From Inquilinus limosus DSM 16000 (GTDB taxonomy: Bacteria; Pseudomonadota; Alphaproteobacteria; DSM-16000; Inquilinaceae), in contig NZ_AUHM01000034.1 in NCBI RefSeq assembly GCF_000423185.1, positions 32,220 to 96,219 of the forward strand: 64,000 nt of DNA. Direction: 5' to 3'. Positions 37,538 through 44,879 of the stretch are shown in pieces. The notes beneath the pieces are model-generated. The model was not told the origin of the DNA. It saw nothing but the letters and a program-made list of their open reading frames with translations, and made no database searches. Within the stretch, counting starts at the first letter, position 1. The number at the start of each line of letters is the position of its first letter. The position numbers were made by a program, and so were the translations under genes.

Positions 37538-37563
37538 GACGGCCTCGGGGTTCGGATATCTAA

Positions 37564-37580
37564 TTGTTACTATATAACAT
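37564..37580 (-). promoter_or_regulatory. Candidate Zur box upstream of the CobW-WD40-GFA operon
   Basis: TTGTTACTATATAACAT (37564-37580), with TGTTA/TAACA arms, matches the znu-operon site at 13 of 17 positions. The palindrome may extend into a second overlapping half-site (TTAAC at 37582-37586). It lies between the CobW-like gene and the divergent MBL-fold gene (start 37741), so it may control both, though it is close to the former only. Confidence 0.7.
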
Positions 37581-37740
37581 ATTAACAGAACGCAAGCCTA
37601 TCGCCCATTGGCCGATGGGATGGTATGCACAGGACTGCGTCCGGCGCCGGTCCTGCATCGTGCCCCAGAATCGCCCAAATTTTCCGCGAGGCACGAGGCA
37701 GGGCGGCCAGTCCCGCCGCCCCTAAAAGCCGAGGACCGAC

Positions 37741-38529
37741 ATGCCCGCTTCCGTCCCGTCCCGCCGCGCCTTCCTGTGCGGTTGCGCCGCCGGCCTGTCG
37801 CTGGCCCTGATGCGGCCGGTCCGGGCGCAGGACGGGGAGACCCCGCCGCCGCTCGGGTTCCGCGAGCTGGCCGACGGCGTCTGGATGCACACGAGTTGGA
37901 AGAAGCTCGAGCAGGACTGGGTCCCGACCAACGGCCTGGCCGTGATCGGGCCCGAGGAGGCGCTGCTGATCGACACCGCCTGGACGCCGGCGCAGACCGT
38001 GGCGCTGCTGGGGCGGCTGGCGGAGGTGGCGCCGAACCGGCCGGTCAATCTGGTGGTGACCCATGCGCATGACGACCGGCTGGCCGGGCTGGCGGCGGTG
38101 CATGCCCGCGGCGGCTGGTCGCTGGCCCGCGACGAGACGGTGAAAGCCGCCGCGGCGCAGGGCGCCGGCACGATCCAGCGGAGCTGGAGCGGCGAATCGA
38201 CCACGATCACCGCTGCCGGCCGGACGGTCGAGCTGTTCTACCCGGGCCCGGCGCACACCCGCGACAACACCGTCGCCTTCCTGCCGGAGAGCGCTGTGCT
38301 GTTCGGCAGTTGCATGATACGGGCGGCCGAGCGGAACACGCTCGGCACCATCGCCGAATCCGACCTCTGCCGCTGGCCGCAATCGGTCGAGGCGGTGATC
38401 GCCCGCTACGGCAAAGCGGCGAAGATCGCTGTGCCCGGTGGTGGCGAGCCCGGCGACGCCGAGCTGCTGGCCCGCACCCATCAACTGGCCAAGGCGGAAG
38501 CCGCGAAGAGCTGCAGCCCGGCCGGCTGA
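37741..38529 (+). CDS. Metallo-beta-lactamase-fold protein, subclass B1-like, with a missing zinc ligand
   Basis: A 262-aa exported protein with a twin-arginine start (SRRAFL, R8-R9). Zinc site 1: H108, H110 (HAHDD) and H172 (GPAH). Site 2: D112, C191 (GSCMIR), and normally His in a PGHG motif. Here that motif reads PGGG (residues 232-235), so the sixth ligand is Gly. The rest, including R113 next to the site-2 Asp and CMIR, resembles B1 beta-lactamases. Activity and substrate are therefore uncertain; beta-lactamase function cannot be assumed. It lies 160 bp from the candidate Zur box. Confidence 0.83.
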   Translation: MPASVPSRRAFLCGCAAGLSLALMRPVRAQDGETPPPLGFRELADGVWMHTSWKKLEQDWVPTNGLAVIGPEEALLIDTAWTPAQTVALLGRLAEVAPNRPVNLVVTHAHDDRLAGLAAVHARGGWSLARDETVKAAAAQGAGTIQRSWSGESTTITAAGRTVELFYPGPAHTRDNTVAFLPESAVLFGSCMIRAAERNTLGTIAESDLCRWPQSVEAVIARYGKAAKIAVPGGGEPGDAELLARTHQLAKAEAAKSCSPAG

Positions 38530-38531
38530 GT

Positions 38532-39053
38532 TCAGCCCGCAGCGGCAGCCGCGGTGCGGGCGACACAGTCGCGGCAGCGGCCGAGGATCTCGATGGTGCG
38601 GCTGTCGGCGACGAAGCCGATCCGCCCGGTCCAGGCCTCGATCAGCCCGTCGACCGCGGAATCCGTGATCTCCTCCACCCTTCCGCAGTCGCGGCAGATG
38701 GCGAATTGCGCAGGATGGGTGTGATGGTGGTCCGGCCCGCCGCACACCACATAGGCGTTGAGCGATTCGATCCGGTGCACCAGGCCGCGGTCGAGCAGCC
38801 CCTTCAGCGCCCGGTACACCACCGGCGGGGCGGTGATGCCGTCGCCCTTCATCTCGCGCAGGATGTCGTAGGCGCTGGCGGGCTCGGCGCTCGCCCGCAC
38901 CAGGTCGAGCACCCGCTGCTGCCAGTGTGACAGGCCGGCGCGCGGGGGCCGGCCGCGGCGGGCGGTTTTCGGTGCCGCGACGGCCTTGCCCTTCGGCGCC
39001 GCCGGCGAGCCTTCCAGCTTCTGTCTCATGCCGTCAGTGATAGCATGCGGCAT
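38532..39053 (-). CDS. zur: Fur-family transcriptional regulator, probably Zur
   Basis: A 173-aa Fur-family repressor. The winged helix appears as QQRVLDLVRASAEPASAYDILREMK and ITAPPVVYRALKGLLDRGLVHRIE; the dimerisation domain has HHHTHPAQFAICRDCGRVEE and, near the C-terminus, CRDCVAR. The two CxxC pairs form the structural zinc site common to Zur and Fur, and the missing Fe-type features plus the zinc gene neighbours favour Zur. The N-terminus has a basic extension (about 35 aa). It is convergent with the MBL gene. An ATG at 39029 is an alternative start. Confidence 0.82.
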   Translation of the reverse strand: MPHAITDGMRQKLEGSPAAPKGKAVAAPKTARRGRPPRAGLSHWQQRVLDLVRASAEPASAYDILREMKGDGITAPPVVYRALKGLLDRGLVHRIESLNAYVVCGGPDHHHTHPAQFAICRDCGRVEEITDSAVDGLIEAWTGRIGFVADSRTIEILGRCRDCVARTAAAAAG

Positions 39054-39077
39054 CGCCCCAACGCCATGTCGGCCGAT

Positions 39078-39105
39078 CTTGAAACCGACCGGTCACCCCC
39101 CATTT
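39078..39105 (+). promoter_or_regulatory. Sigma-32 (RpoH) promoter of the hsp20 unit
   Basis: CTTGAAA (39078-39084), 13 bp, then CCCCATTT (39098-39105). This matches the heat-shock consensus CTTGAAA-N13-CCCCATNT exactly, and the predicted start (about 39112) leaves a leader of about 100 nt before the hsp20 start. Confidence 0.85.
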
Positions 39106-39115
39106 CCTTACTAAC

Positions 39116-39214
39116 GGGAGAGGGATGCCGCGTGGTCCTTCTCCGCAGGCGCCGGGGAACCGGGCCGCCCGAGCCGGGGGTTCCGGCAGCTCGCTCTCAG
39201 GAGGAGTGACGATG
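39116..39214 (+). ncRNA. Candidate ROSE-type RNA thermometer in the hsp20 leader
   Basis: Three hairpins: 39117-39125/39136-39144 (9 bp with one G-U); 39151-39161/39179-39187 (GGAACC/GGTTCC core); and a final one in which TCGCT (39191-39195, the ROSE UYGCU box) faces the Shine-Dalgarno AGGAGGAG (39199-39206). Pairing gives C39190-G39206, U39191-A39205, C39192-G39204, a G39193-G39203 mismatch, C39194-A39202, U39195-G39201, C39196-G39200 and a 3-nt loop. That is the order I recall for ROSE elements, which melt at high temperature to release translation. Confidence 0.72.
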
Positions 39215-39676
39215 ACGCGGGTGTCGCTGTTCAACAGCCCGCTTCTGCTCGGCTTCGAGCAGTTCGAGCGGACGCTCGACCGGATCGGCAGGACGCCGAG
39301 CGACGGCTATCCCCCCTATAACATCGAGCAGATCGGAGAGGACCAGCTTCGCATCACTTTGGCGGTCGCCGGCTTCACCGACGCAGACCTGTCGGTGCAG
39401 ATCGAGGACAACCAGCTGGTGATCCGCGGCAAGCAGACCGACGACAAGGAGCGCATGTTCCTGCATCGCGGCATCGCCGCCCGCCAGTTCCAGCGCGCCT
39501 TCGTGCTGGCCGAGGGCATCGAGGTGACCGGGGCTTCGCTCGACAACGGGCTCCTGAACATCGACCTTCGCCGGCCGGTGCCGGAGGCCAAGGTCCGGAC
39601 GATCGCCATCAACCGCTCCGCGGCGAAGTCCGACGGCAAGACCGCGATCGACGTCACCACCGACGCCGAAGGCTGA
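39212..39676 (+). CDS. Small heat-shock protein, Hsp20/IbpA family
   Basis: A 154-aa chaperone with an alpha-crystallin domain (about 35-125: YNIEQIGEDQLRITLAVAGF, GIAARQFQRAFVLAEGIEV and LDNGLLNIDLRR, the Hsp20 G-x-L motif). It binds unfolding proteins as oligomers. The ATG at 39212 with AGGAGGAG is chosen; the frame extends back to 39125 but runs through the leader hairpins. Control by sigma-32 and a ROSE-like leader indicates strict heat induction. A DUF1150 gene follows after 10 bp. Confidence 0.92.
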   Translation: MTRVSLFNSPLLLGFEQFERTLDRIGRTPSDGYPPYNIEQIGEDQLRITLAVAGFTDADLSVQIEDNQLVIRGKQTDDKERMFLHRGIAARQFQRAFVLAEGIEVTGASLDNGLLNIDLRRPVPEAKVRTIAINRSAAKSDGKTAIDVTTDAEG

Positions 39677-39686
39677 ACCGAAACCC

Positions 39687-39920
39687 GTGATGACCATCAT
39701 GAACACCAACGCCATCCCCACCTTCACCCAGATGTCGCCGACCGATTTCGCGGCGCTGGGCCTGAACCAGATCGCCTTCGTCAAGCCGGTGGAGGTCGAG
39801 GGTGAGCCCGCCTTCGCCGTGCACGGCGCCGACGGCACCCCGCTGGCCGTGGTCAAGGACCGCGACCTGGCCTTCGCCGTGGTCCGGCAGAACGACATGG
39901 AGCCGGTCAGCGCCCACTGA
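39687..39920 (+). CDS. DUF1150 family protein
   Basis: A 77-aa protein (MMTIMNTNAIPTFTQM..., then FAALGLNQIAFVKPVEVEGEPAFAVHGADG). This is the DUF1150 pattern seen immediately after hsp20 in many Alphaproteobacteria. Its start could be any of the Met codons at 39687, 39690 or 39699. It belongs to the heat-shock unit and ends before a strong terminator hairpin. Function unknown. Confidence 0.85.
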   Translation: MMTIMNTNAIPTFTQMSPTDFAALGLNQIAFVKPVEVEGEPAFAVHGADGTPLAVVKDRDLAFAVVRQNDMEPVSAH

Positions 39921-39946
39921 CCCGGCCTCTCCCGCTGAACCGACGC

Positions 39947-39976
39947 GAAAGCCCCGCCACCGGCGGGGCTTTCTAT
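39947..39976. terminator. Rho-independent terminator, probably bidirectional
   Basis: GAAAGCCCCGCC (39947-39958) and GGCGGGGCTTTC (39962-39973) form a perfect 12-bp stem with a 3-nt loop, followed by a T-rich end (TATTT) on the plus strand and bounded by AAAG on the other. It ends the hsp20-DUF1150 transcript and abuts the stop (39973-39975) of the convergent permease gene. Confidence 0.85.
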
Positions 39977-40800
39977 TTCACGGCGCCCGCGGTCAGCCCG
40001 GCGATGAACCAGCGGCCGACGATGCCGAACAGCAGGACCACCGGGACGGTCGCCAGCGTCGCCCCGGCGAGGAGCAGGCCCCAGTCGATCTGGTACTGGC
40101 CGATGATGCCGGCGAAGCCGACCGGCAGGGTGCGGTTGGCGTCGGACAGGATCAGCACCGAGGCGAAGAGATATTCGGTCCAGCTGGCGATGAAGGCGAA
40201 GATGGCGACGCTGGCGATGCCGGGCGCGGCCAGCGGCACCATGATCCGGACCAGGATGGCGAGGCGCGAGGCGCCGTCGATCAGTGCCGCCTCCTCCAGC
40301 TCCGCCGGGATCGCGGCGAAGAAGCTGCGCATCATCCAGATGGCGAAGGGCGAGGCGAAGGTGACGTTGACCACCACCAGCGCCGCCGGCGTATCGATCA
40401 GCCCCGCCTGCGACATCATCCCGTAGAGCGGGATCAGGATCAGGATGCCGGGGAAGGCATAGGCCACCAGCACGGCGCGGAACAGCAGCTCGCGCCCGGG
40501 AAAGCGCAGCCGGTAGAAGCCGTAGGCGGCGAGCACGGCGAGCAGCACGGTGATCGCGGTCGAGCCGAGCCCGACCAGCAGGCTGTTGCCGAGATAGCGC
40601 GGATAGTCCGAGGCGCCGAGCAGCTTCTCGAAATGACGCAGGGTGAAGGATTCCGGCACCAGGGTCGGCGCCCGGGCGATGATCTCCCGCGGCGCCTTGA
40701 TCGAGCCGGTGACGATCCACCAGAAGGGCAGCAGCACCAGCACGGCGAGGCCCAGCAGCCCGCCGCCGATCGCCAGGCTCTGGCCGAGGCTCCGCCTCAC
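39973..40800 (-). CDS. Carbohydrate ABC transporter permease, MalG-like
   Basis: A 275-aa permease of the CUT1 MalG type. The EAA loop reads IPAELEEAALIDGASRLAILVRIMVPLAAPGIA in part (AELEEAALIDGAS). The start GTG at 40800 overlaps the upstream permease stop (GTGA). Six membrane segments are visible, starting about residue 12. It is the last gene of the second ATPase-less sugar transport operon and ends in the shared terminator. Confidence 0.91.
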   Translation of the reverse strand: MRRSLGQSLAIGGGLLGLAVLVLLPFWWIVTGSIKAPREIIARAPTLVPESFTLRHFEKLLGASDYPRYLGNSLLVGLGSTAITVLLAVLAAYGFYRLRFPGRELLFRAVLVAYAFPGILILIPLYGMMSQAGLIDTPAALVVVNVTFASPFAIWMMRSFFAAIPAELEEAALIDGASRLAILVRIMVPLAAPGIASVAIFAFIASWTEYLFASVLILSDANRTLPVGFAGIIGQYQIDWGLLLAGATLATVPVVLLFGIVGRWFIAGLTAGAVK

Positions 40801-41690
40801 CCGTCCCCCTTCGGCGCCAGGGCCCGGGTCAGGAGGACGGCCAGGACCATCAGAGCCACGCTGACCAGCACCGACATCGCCGCCGCCTGCCCCAGCCGGT
40901 AGGATCTGAAGGCCGTCTCGTAGATCAGCACCGGCAGGGTCTGTGTGGCGCCGGACGGGCCGCCCGCCGTGGTCAGCCAGATGATGTCGAAGACGTTGAA
41001 GGACAGCAGCGTGCCGATGACGCCGAGCACCAGCATGGTCGGCTGCAGCAGCGGCCAGGTGATACGGCGGAAGCGCTGCCAGGGGCCGGCGCCGTCGATC
41101 GCCGCGGCCTCGTAGAGGTCGGCCGGGATGCGCTGCAGCCCGGCCAGCAGCATCACCGCGACGAAGGGGAACCAGCGCCAGGAGTTGATCACGATCAGGG
41201 AGGCCATGGCGCTGCCCGGCCCGGCGAAAAAGCCGACCGGCCGATCGGTCAATCCGAGCGTCACCAGGAGGTAGTTCACCACGCCGCCCGAAGTGCCGAG
41301 CAGCCAGCGCCAGATGATGACGACGACGACGGTCGGCACGATCCAGGACAGGATCACCCAGACCCGCACCAGGCGCACGCCGCGGAAGCGCTGGTTCAGC
41401 AGCAGCGCGGTGCCGAGGGCCAGCAGCGTCTGCAGCACGGCGTTGCCGGCGACCCACACCAGGCTGCGGCCCAGCGCCGCCCACAGCCGGGCCATGCCGA
41501 GCACATCCGCGTAGTTGCCGAACCCGACGAAGCCGCCGTCGGAGCCGATGACGCGGATGTCGCGCAGGCTGATCGCGACCGCGGCGCCGAGCGGATAGAG
41601 GATGGTCGCCGCCAGCCACACCAGCACCGGCGCCACCATCAGCCCGCCGGCCACCGCCTCGGCCCGGGCGCGTGTTCGCGCAGACCTCAT
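40797..41690 (-). CDS. Carbohydrate ABC transporter permease, MalF/UgpA-like
   Basis: A 297-aa permease. The N-terminal cytoplasmic run MRSARTRARAEAVAGG is followed by the first membrane span, and the coupling loop IPADLYEAAAIDGAGPWQRF-type sequence appears later with WPLLQPTM. The ATG at 41690 is chosen because upstream codons lie in repeats. It partners the MalG-like protein. It is separated from the binding-protein gene by a 315-bp repeat-containing gap. Confidence 0.91.
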   Translation of the reverse strand: MRSARTRARAEAVAGGLMVAPVLVWLAATILYPLGAAVAISLRDIRVIGSDGGFVGFGNYADVLGMARLWAALGRSLVWVAGNAVLQTLLALGTALLLNQRFRGVRLVRVWVILSWIVPTVVVVIIWRWLLGTSGGVVNYLLVTLGLTDRPVGFFAGPGSAMASLIVINSWRWFPFVAVMLLAGLQRIPADLYEAAAIDGAGPWQRFRRITWPLLQPTMLVLGVIGTLLSFNVFDIIWLTTAGGPSGATQTLPVLIYETAFRSYRLGQAAAMSVLVSVALMVLAVLLTRALAPKGDG

Positions 41691-41725
41691 CGGCCGGTGC
41701 CCACCGTCGGTGCTGGAGCGCGTTG

Positions 41726-41925
41726 CCTTTCCCGCTTGCGGGAGAGGTCGGGCTCGCGCAGCGAGACCGGGTGAGGGCGATGCGGCCGAGACGCCTGGAA
41801 CCACAGCTTCAGGAGAAAGAGAGGATCACACGCTCGCTCGCGGAACGCCTGTGCTTTCGGCCAGGCCGGCATGCCCTCACCCGGACATCCTTCGGATGTC
41901 CGACCTCTCCCGCAAGCGGGAGAGG
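41726..41925. repeat. Inverted pair of palindromic repeats filling the gap 41691-42005
   Basis: This 315-bp gap between binding-protein and permease genes holds no gene. It contains two facing copies of a repeat: 41726-41778 and 41873-41925. Each has a CCTNTCCCGC...GCGGGAGAGG hairpin and a GGGTGAGGGC end. They share the outer parts, but the inner 15 bp differ (GCTCGCGCAGCGAGA versus ACATCCGAAGGATGT when oriented alike), and each inner part is itself palindromic. A related copy is at 25156. Confidence 0.78.
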
Positions 41926-42005
41926 TTGCGCGAACGACTGCCGAGAGATCCGTGAAGGTCATGGGATGGCGACGGGGCGCAACGGAGCCGCGACGCTCCC
42001 CTCCC

Positions 42006-43292
42006 TTACTTCACCGCCTCCTGCATTCTCGCCTGGCCCTGCTTCACCGCCTCCGCGGCGGGCACCCCGTCGATCACCACCTTCTGCAGCGTCTCGGCCA
42101 GGATGTTCTGGGCCGAGATGGCGGCGATGCTGGGGAAGGTGTGGCCGCCGGTGAAGCCGAACAGTGCGCCGTTGCGGCTGTTGGCGATCATCGCCTCGAT
42201 CTGCGGCTTGTATTTCACCACCAGCGGGTCGCTCCACAGACTTTTCGCCTTGGCCCCGTCGGCGGTGACCGGCAGGAACAGCCCCGGCTCCATGTTCAGG
42301 AAGCGGCCATAGGTCTCCGGCTCCAGCAGCCAAGCGATGAAGGTCTCGGCCGCCTTCCGCTTCGCCTCGTCCTTGGCCAGGATCATCACCGCATTGGAAT
42401 AGGCGATGGTGCCGGACTCCTTGCGGTCGTCGGCGTGCGGAATCGGGGCCACGCCGAGATCCTGGGCGTCGCCCTCGGCCTGGCTGTCATAGGTGCTGAT
42501 CACGGTGAACTGCAGGATCATGCCGCAGCCGCCGCTGGCGAAGCAGGCCTCGGCCTCACCCCAGGTCCAGCCCGGCGCGTCGGCGGAGGAGTACTGGTAG
42601 AGATCCCTGTAGAAGTCGTAGGCCTTCACCGTCTGCGGATTGTCGAAGCGCAGCGTGCCGTCGGGATTGTAGATGTCGGCGGCGCCGGCGTTGACCATCA
42701 GGTCGTAGACGGTCTGGTCGGTGTAGAGATGCTTGTTGGCCGGCAGGCCGATGCCGAAGCGGCCGTCCGCGGTCAGCTTCTCCGCCGCCGCCTTCCACTC
42801 GCTCCAGGTCTTCGGCGGCGTCAGCCCGGCCTCCTCGAAGACGCTCTTCCGGTACCACAGCGACATCGCCATATTGTACAGCGGTACCGCCCAGACCCCG
42901 CCGTCATAGCTGTAGGGCGCCAGCGCGCTGGGCACGAAATGGTGCTGCGCGTCGAGCTGCTTGACGAAGCCTTCGACCGACTGCAGCGCGCCGAGATCCT
43001 TCAGGATCGGGGTGAAGTCCGGGATCGCGAACAGCAGGTCCGGCGCGTTGCCGGCGGCGAGCGCGGCCGGTGCCTTGGCGTAGATCTCGCCCCAGCTCTG
43101 CGGCTCCTGCTTCACCGCGATCTCGGGGTGGCTCTTGTTGAAGGCGTCGATTAGTTCCTGCACCCGCGCCACGCGGTGCGGCGGCTGCTCCATGTGCCAC
43201 AGCACCAGCTGCACCGGCGCCGCCTGGGCGGCGGCGCCCCAGATCAGCGCGGCCGCGGCCACGCCCGTCACGATCGACCACTTCGTCGCCAT
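42006..43292 (-). CDS. Carbohydrate ABC transporter substrate-binding protein (SBP_bac_1 type)
   Basis: Periplasmic binding protein of 428 aa. The signal peptide ends AAQA-AP at about residue 25. The mature sequence has VQLVLWHMEQPPHR, IDAFNKSHPEIAVKQEPQSWGEIYAK and NAPDLLFAIPDF, typical of maltose/oligosaccharide-type binding proteins. GGGGAGAGGGCA precedes the ATG. It lies 80 bp after the SIS gene. Two Cys (CFASGGC) could form a disulphide. It belongs with the MalF/G-like permeases downstream; no ATPase is present. Confidence 0.91.
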   Translation of the reverse strand: MATKWSIVTGVAAAALIWGAAAQAAPVQLVLWHMEQPPHRVARVQELIDAFNKSHPEIAVKQEPQSWGEIYAKAPAALAAGNAPDLLFAIPDFTPILKDLGALQSVEGFVKQLDAQHHFVPSALAPYSYDGGVWAVPLYNMAMSLWYRKSVFEEAGLTPPKTWSEWKAAAEKLTADGRFGIGLPANKHLYTDQTVYDLMVNAGAADIYNPDGTLRFDNPQTVKAYDFYRDLYQYSSADAPGWTWGEAEACFASGGCGMILQFTVISTYDSQAEGDAQDLGVAPIPHADDRKESGTIAYSNAVMILAKDEAKRKAAETFIAWLLEPETYGRFLNMEPGLFLPVTADGAKAKSLWSDPLVVKYKPQIEAMIANSRNGALFGFTGGHTFPSIAAISAQNILAETLQKVVIDGVPAAEAVKQGQARMQEAVK

Positions 43293-43372
43293 TGCCCTCT
43301 CCCCTGTTTGATCCGGCGGCTCCGGATGCGGCGCGTCGTTGGCCGAGCGTCCGCCGGGGCCGCCCCGTTCGG

Positions 43373-44116
43373 TTACAGATGCGGGTTGCGCGCCCGGTAG
43401 CGTTCCACCAGGGCGGCATTGCGTTCCTTCGCCCCCGGCATGTTGGCGCTGATATAGGCCGGCGGCACCTCGCCCGACCGGACCAGCCGCGCCACCGTCT
43501 CGCTCAGCACCGCGTTCCAGATGGCGGCGCCCAGCACCGTCGAGATCGGCCCGACGATCAGCCCGTCCGCCGCCGTCACCGACGCGTCGCCGGGCGGACC
43601 CTGGTTGTCGATGGCGATCTCGGCGGTCTCGGCCAGGGTCGGGCGGCCTGCCGCCGCGGCGCGGGAATAGGCGATCGAGGTCACGGCCACGACCCGGGCC
43701 CCCTTCTCCCGGCCATGGCGCGCCGCCTCCACCGGCACGGCGTTGACGCCGCTGTTGGAGAACACGAACAGCGTGTCGTCCGGACCGATCGGATAACGGC
43801 TCAGCAGCGGCGCGGCCAGGCCCGACATCCGCTCCAGCGCCCCCGAGACCACCGCCCCCTCGTGCAGCATCACCGAGGAGGCCAGGATCGGCACCACACA
43901 GGCCAGCCCGCCGGCGCGGAAATGCCCTTCCTCCGCCATCAGATGCGAATGGCCGGTGCCGAAGATGTAGATCAGCCCGTCGCGCCGGATGGTCTCGACG
44001 CAGGCCGCGGCCGCGGCGCCGATCGCCTCGCCCTGGGTCGCGGTCAGGGCGGCGATGCGGTCGGCGATGCCGGCGAGATAGGCGGCGGCGCCCGGAAGCG
44101 TGGCGGCTGCGGTCAT
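43373..44116 (-). CDS. SIS-domain phosphosugar-binding protein, UPF0309-like
   Basis: A 247-aa protein with a SIS fold. The pattern LIYIFGTGHSHLMAEEGHFRAGGLACVVPILASS is typical of the UPF0309/SIS group (FGTGHSHMxAEE). Also seen is LFVFSNSGVNAVPVEAA, the phosphosugar Ser loop. Its start ATG overlaps the GntR gene stop (ATGA). In a GntR-regulated sugar operon it may isomerise or deaminate the incoming sugar phosphate, or sense it. Substrate unknown. Confidence 0.85.
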   Translation of the reverse strand: MTAAATLPGAAAYLAGIADRIAALTATQGEAIGAAAAACVETIRRDGLIYIFGTGHSHLMAEEGHFRAGGLACVVPILASSVMLHEGAVVSGALERMSGLAAPLLSRYPIGPDDTLFVFSNSGVNAVPVEAARHGREKGARVVAVTSIAYSRAAAAGRPTLAETAEIAIDNQGPPGDASVTAADGLIVGPISTVLGAAIWNAVLSETVARLVRSGEVPPAYISANMPGAKERNAALVERYRARNPHL

Positions 44117-44868
44117 GGCTCCGTGGTGTCCGGTGGGGAAAGCCGCGCCCGCATCTTGTAACGGTCGCCGCGATAAGCGGAGCGGACGAATTCTATGGCC
44201 TGGCCGGCGGCGTCGACGGTGCGGCGGGTGAAGACCAGGATCGGCGCGCTGCGCGGGATATCGAGGGCGCTGGCGGTCATGACGTCGGGCAGGTCGGCCT
44301 CGACCGTCTGCTCCGCCTGCCAGGGCACCAGGCCGTAGTCGCGGCGCAGCACCTCGTACAGCGAGGCGTTGCGGAAATCGTTGCGGTCGAGGATGCCGGG
44401 CACCAGCGCCTCCGGCAGCCAGGTGATCTCGAACGCCATCGGCACGGCATCGGCCAGGCGGACTCGCTCTAGCAGCACCAAGTGCGCTCCTTCGGCCACG
44501 CCCAGCGCCTCGCGCGGCTCGCCCGTCGCCGGCACCACGGCCTGGCGCAGGATCACGCTGGCAGCGCGGCGGCCGAGCCGGGCCATATCCTCGCTGAAGC
44601 CGGTCAGCCGCTGCAGCCGCTGGTCGACCTTCGGCCGGGCGACGAAGCAGCCGCGGCCGATCCGGCTTTCGATCAGCCCGGCATCGGTCAGGCTCTTGAA
44701 GGCCTGGCGCACGGTCATCCGGCTGATGCCGAGCTGGTCGGCCAGATCGCGCTCGGAGGGCAGCCGGTCGCCCACGGCGAAGCCGCCGTTGCGGATGCGG
44801 TCGGCCAGATCCTCGGCGATCTGCTGATAGATCGGCTTGTCCGTCGACGTGGGCTGTAGGTCGGTCAT
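44113..44868 (-). CDS. GntR-family regulator, HutC subfamily (UTRA effector domain)
   Basis: A 251-aa regulator. The N-terminal winged helix (PIYQQIAEDLADRIRNGG, GDRLPSERDLADQLGISRMTVRQAFKSLTDAGLIESRIGRG) is of HutC type, followed by a UTRA domain with LVLLERVRLADAVPMAFEITWLP and FTRRTVDAAGQAIEFVRSAYRGDRYKMRARL at the end. The ATG at 44868 is chosen over the frame start at 44895. It lies first in the operon and is preceded by a palindrome, GTGGTCTAGACCAC, that matches the HutC-type GTMTAKAC consensus. It probably autoregulates its operon in response to a sugar phosphate. Confidence 0.92.
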   Translation of the reverse strand: MTDLQPTSTDKPIYQQIAEDLADRIRNGGFAVGDRLPSERDLADQLGISRMTVRQAFKSLTDAGLIESRIGRGCFVARPKVDQRLQRLTGFSEDMARLGRRAASVILRQAVVPATGEPREALGVAEGAHLVLLERVRLADAVPMAFEITWLPEALVPGILDRNDFRNASLYEVLRRDYGLVPWQAEQTVEADLPDVMTASALDIPRSAPILVFTRRTVDAAGQAIEFVRSAYRGDRYKMRARLSPPDTTEP

Positions 44869-44879
44869 GGCAGGCCCTG

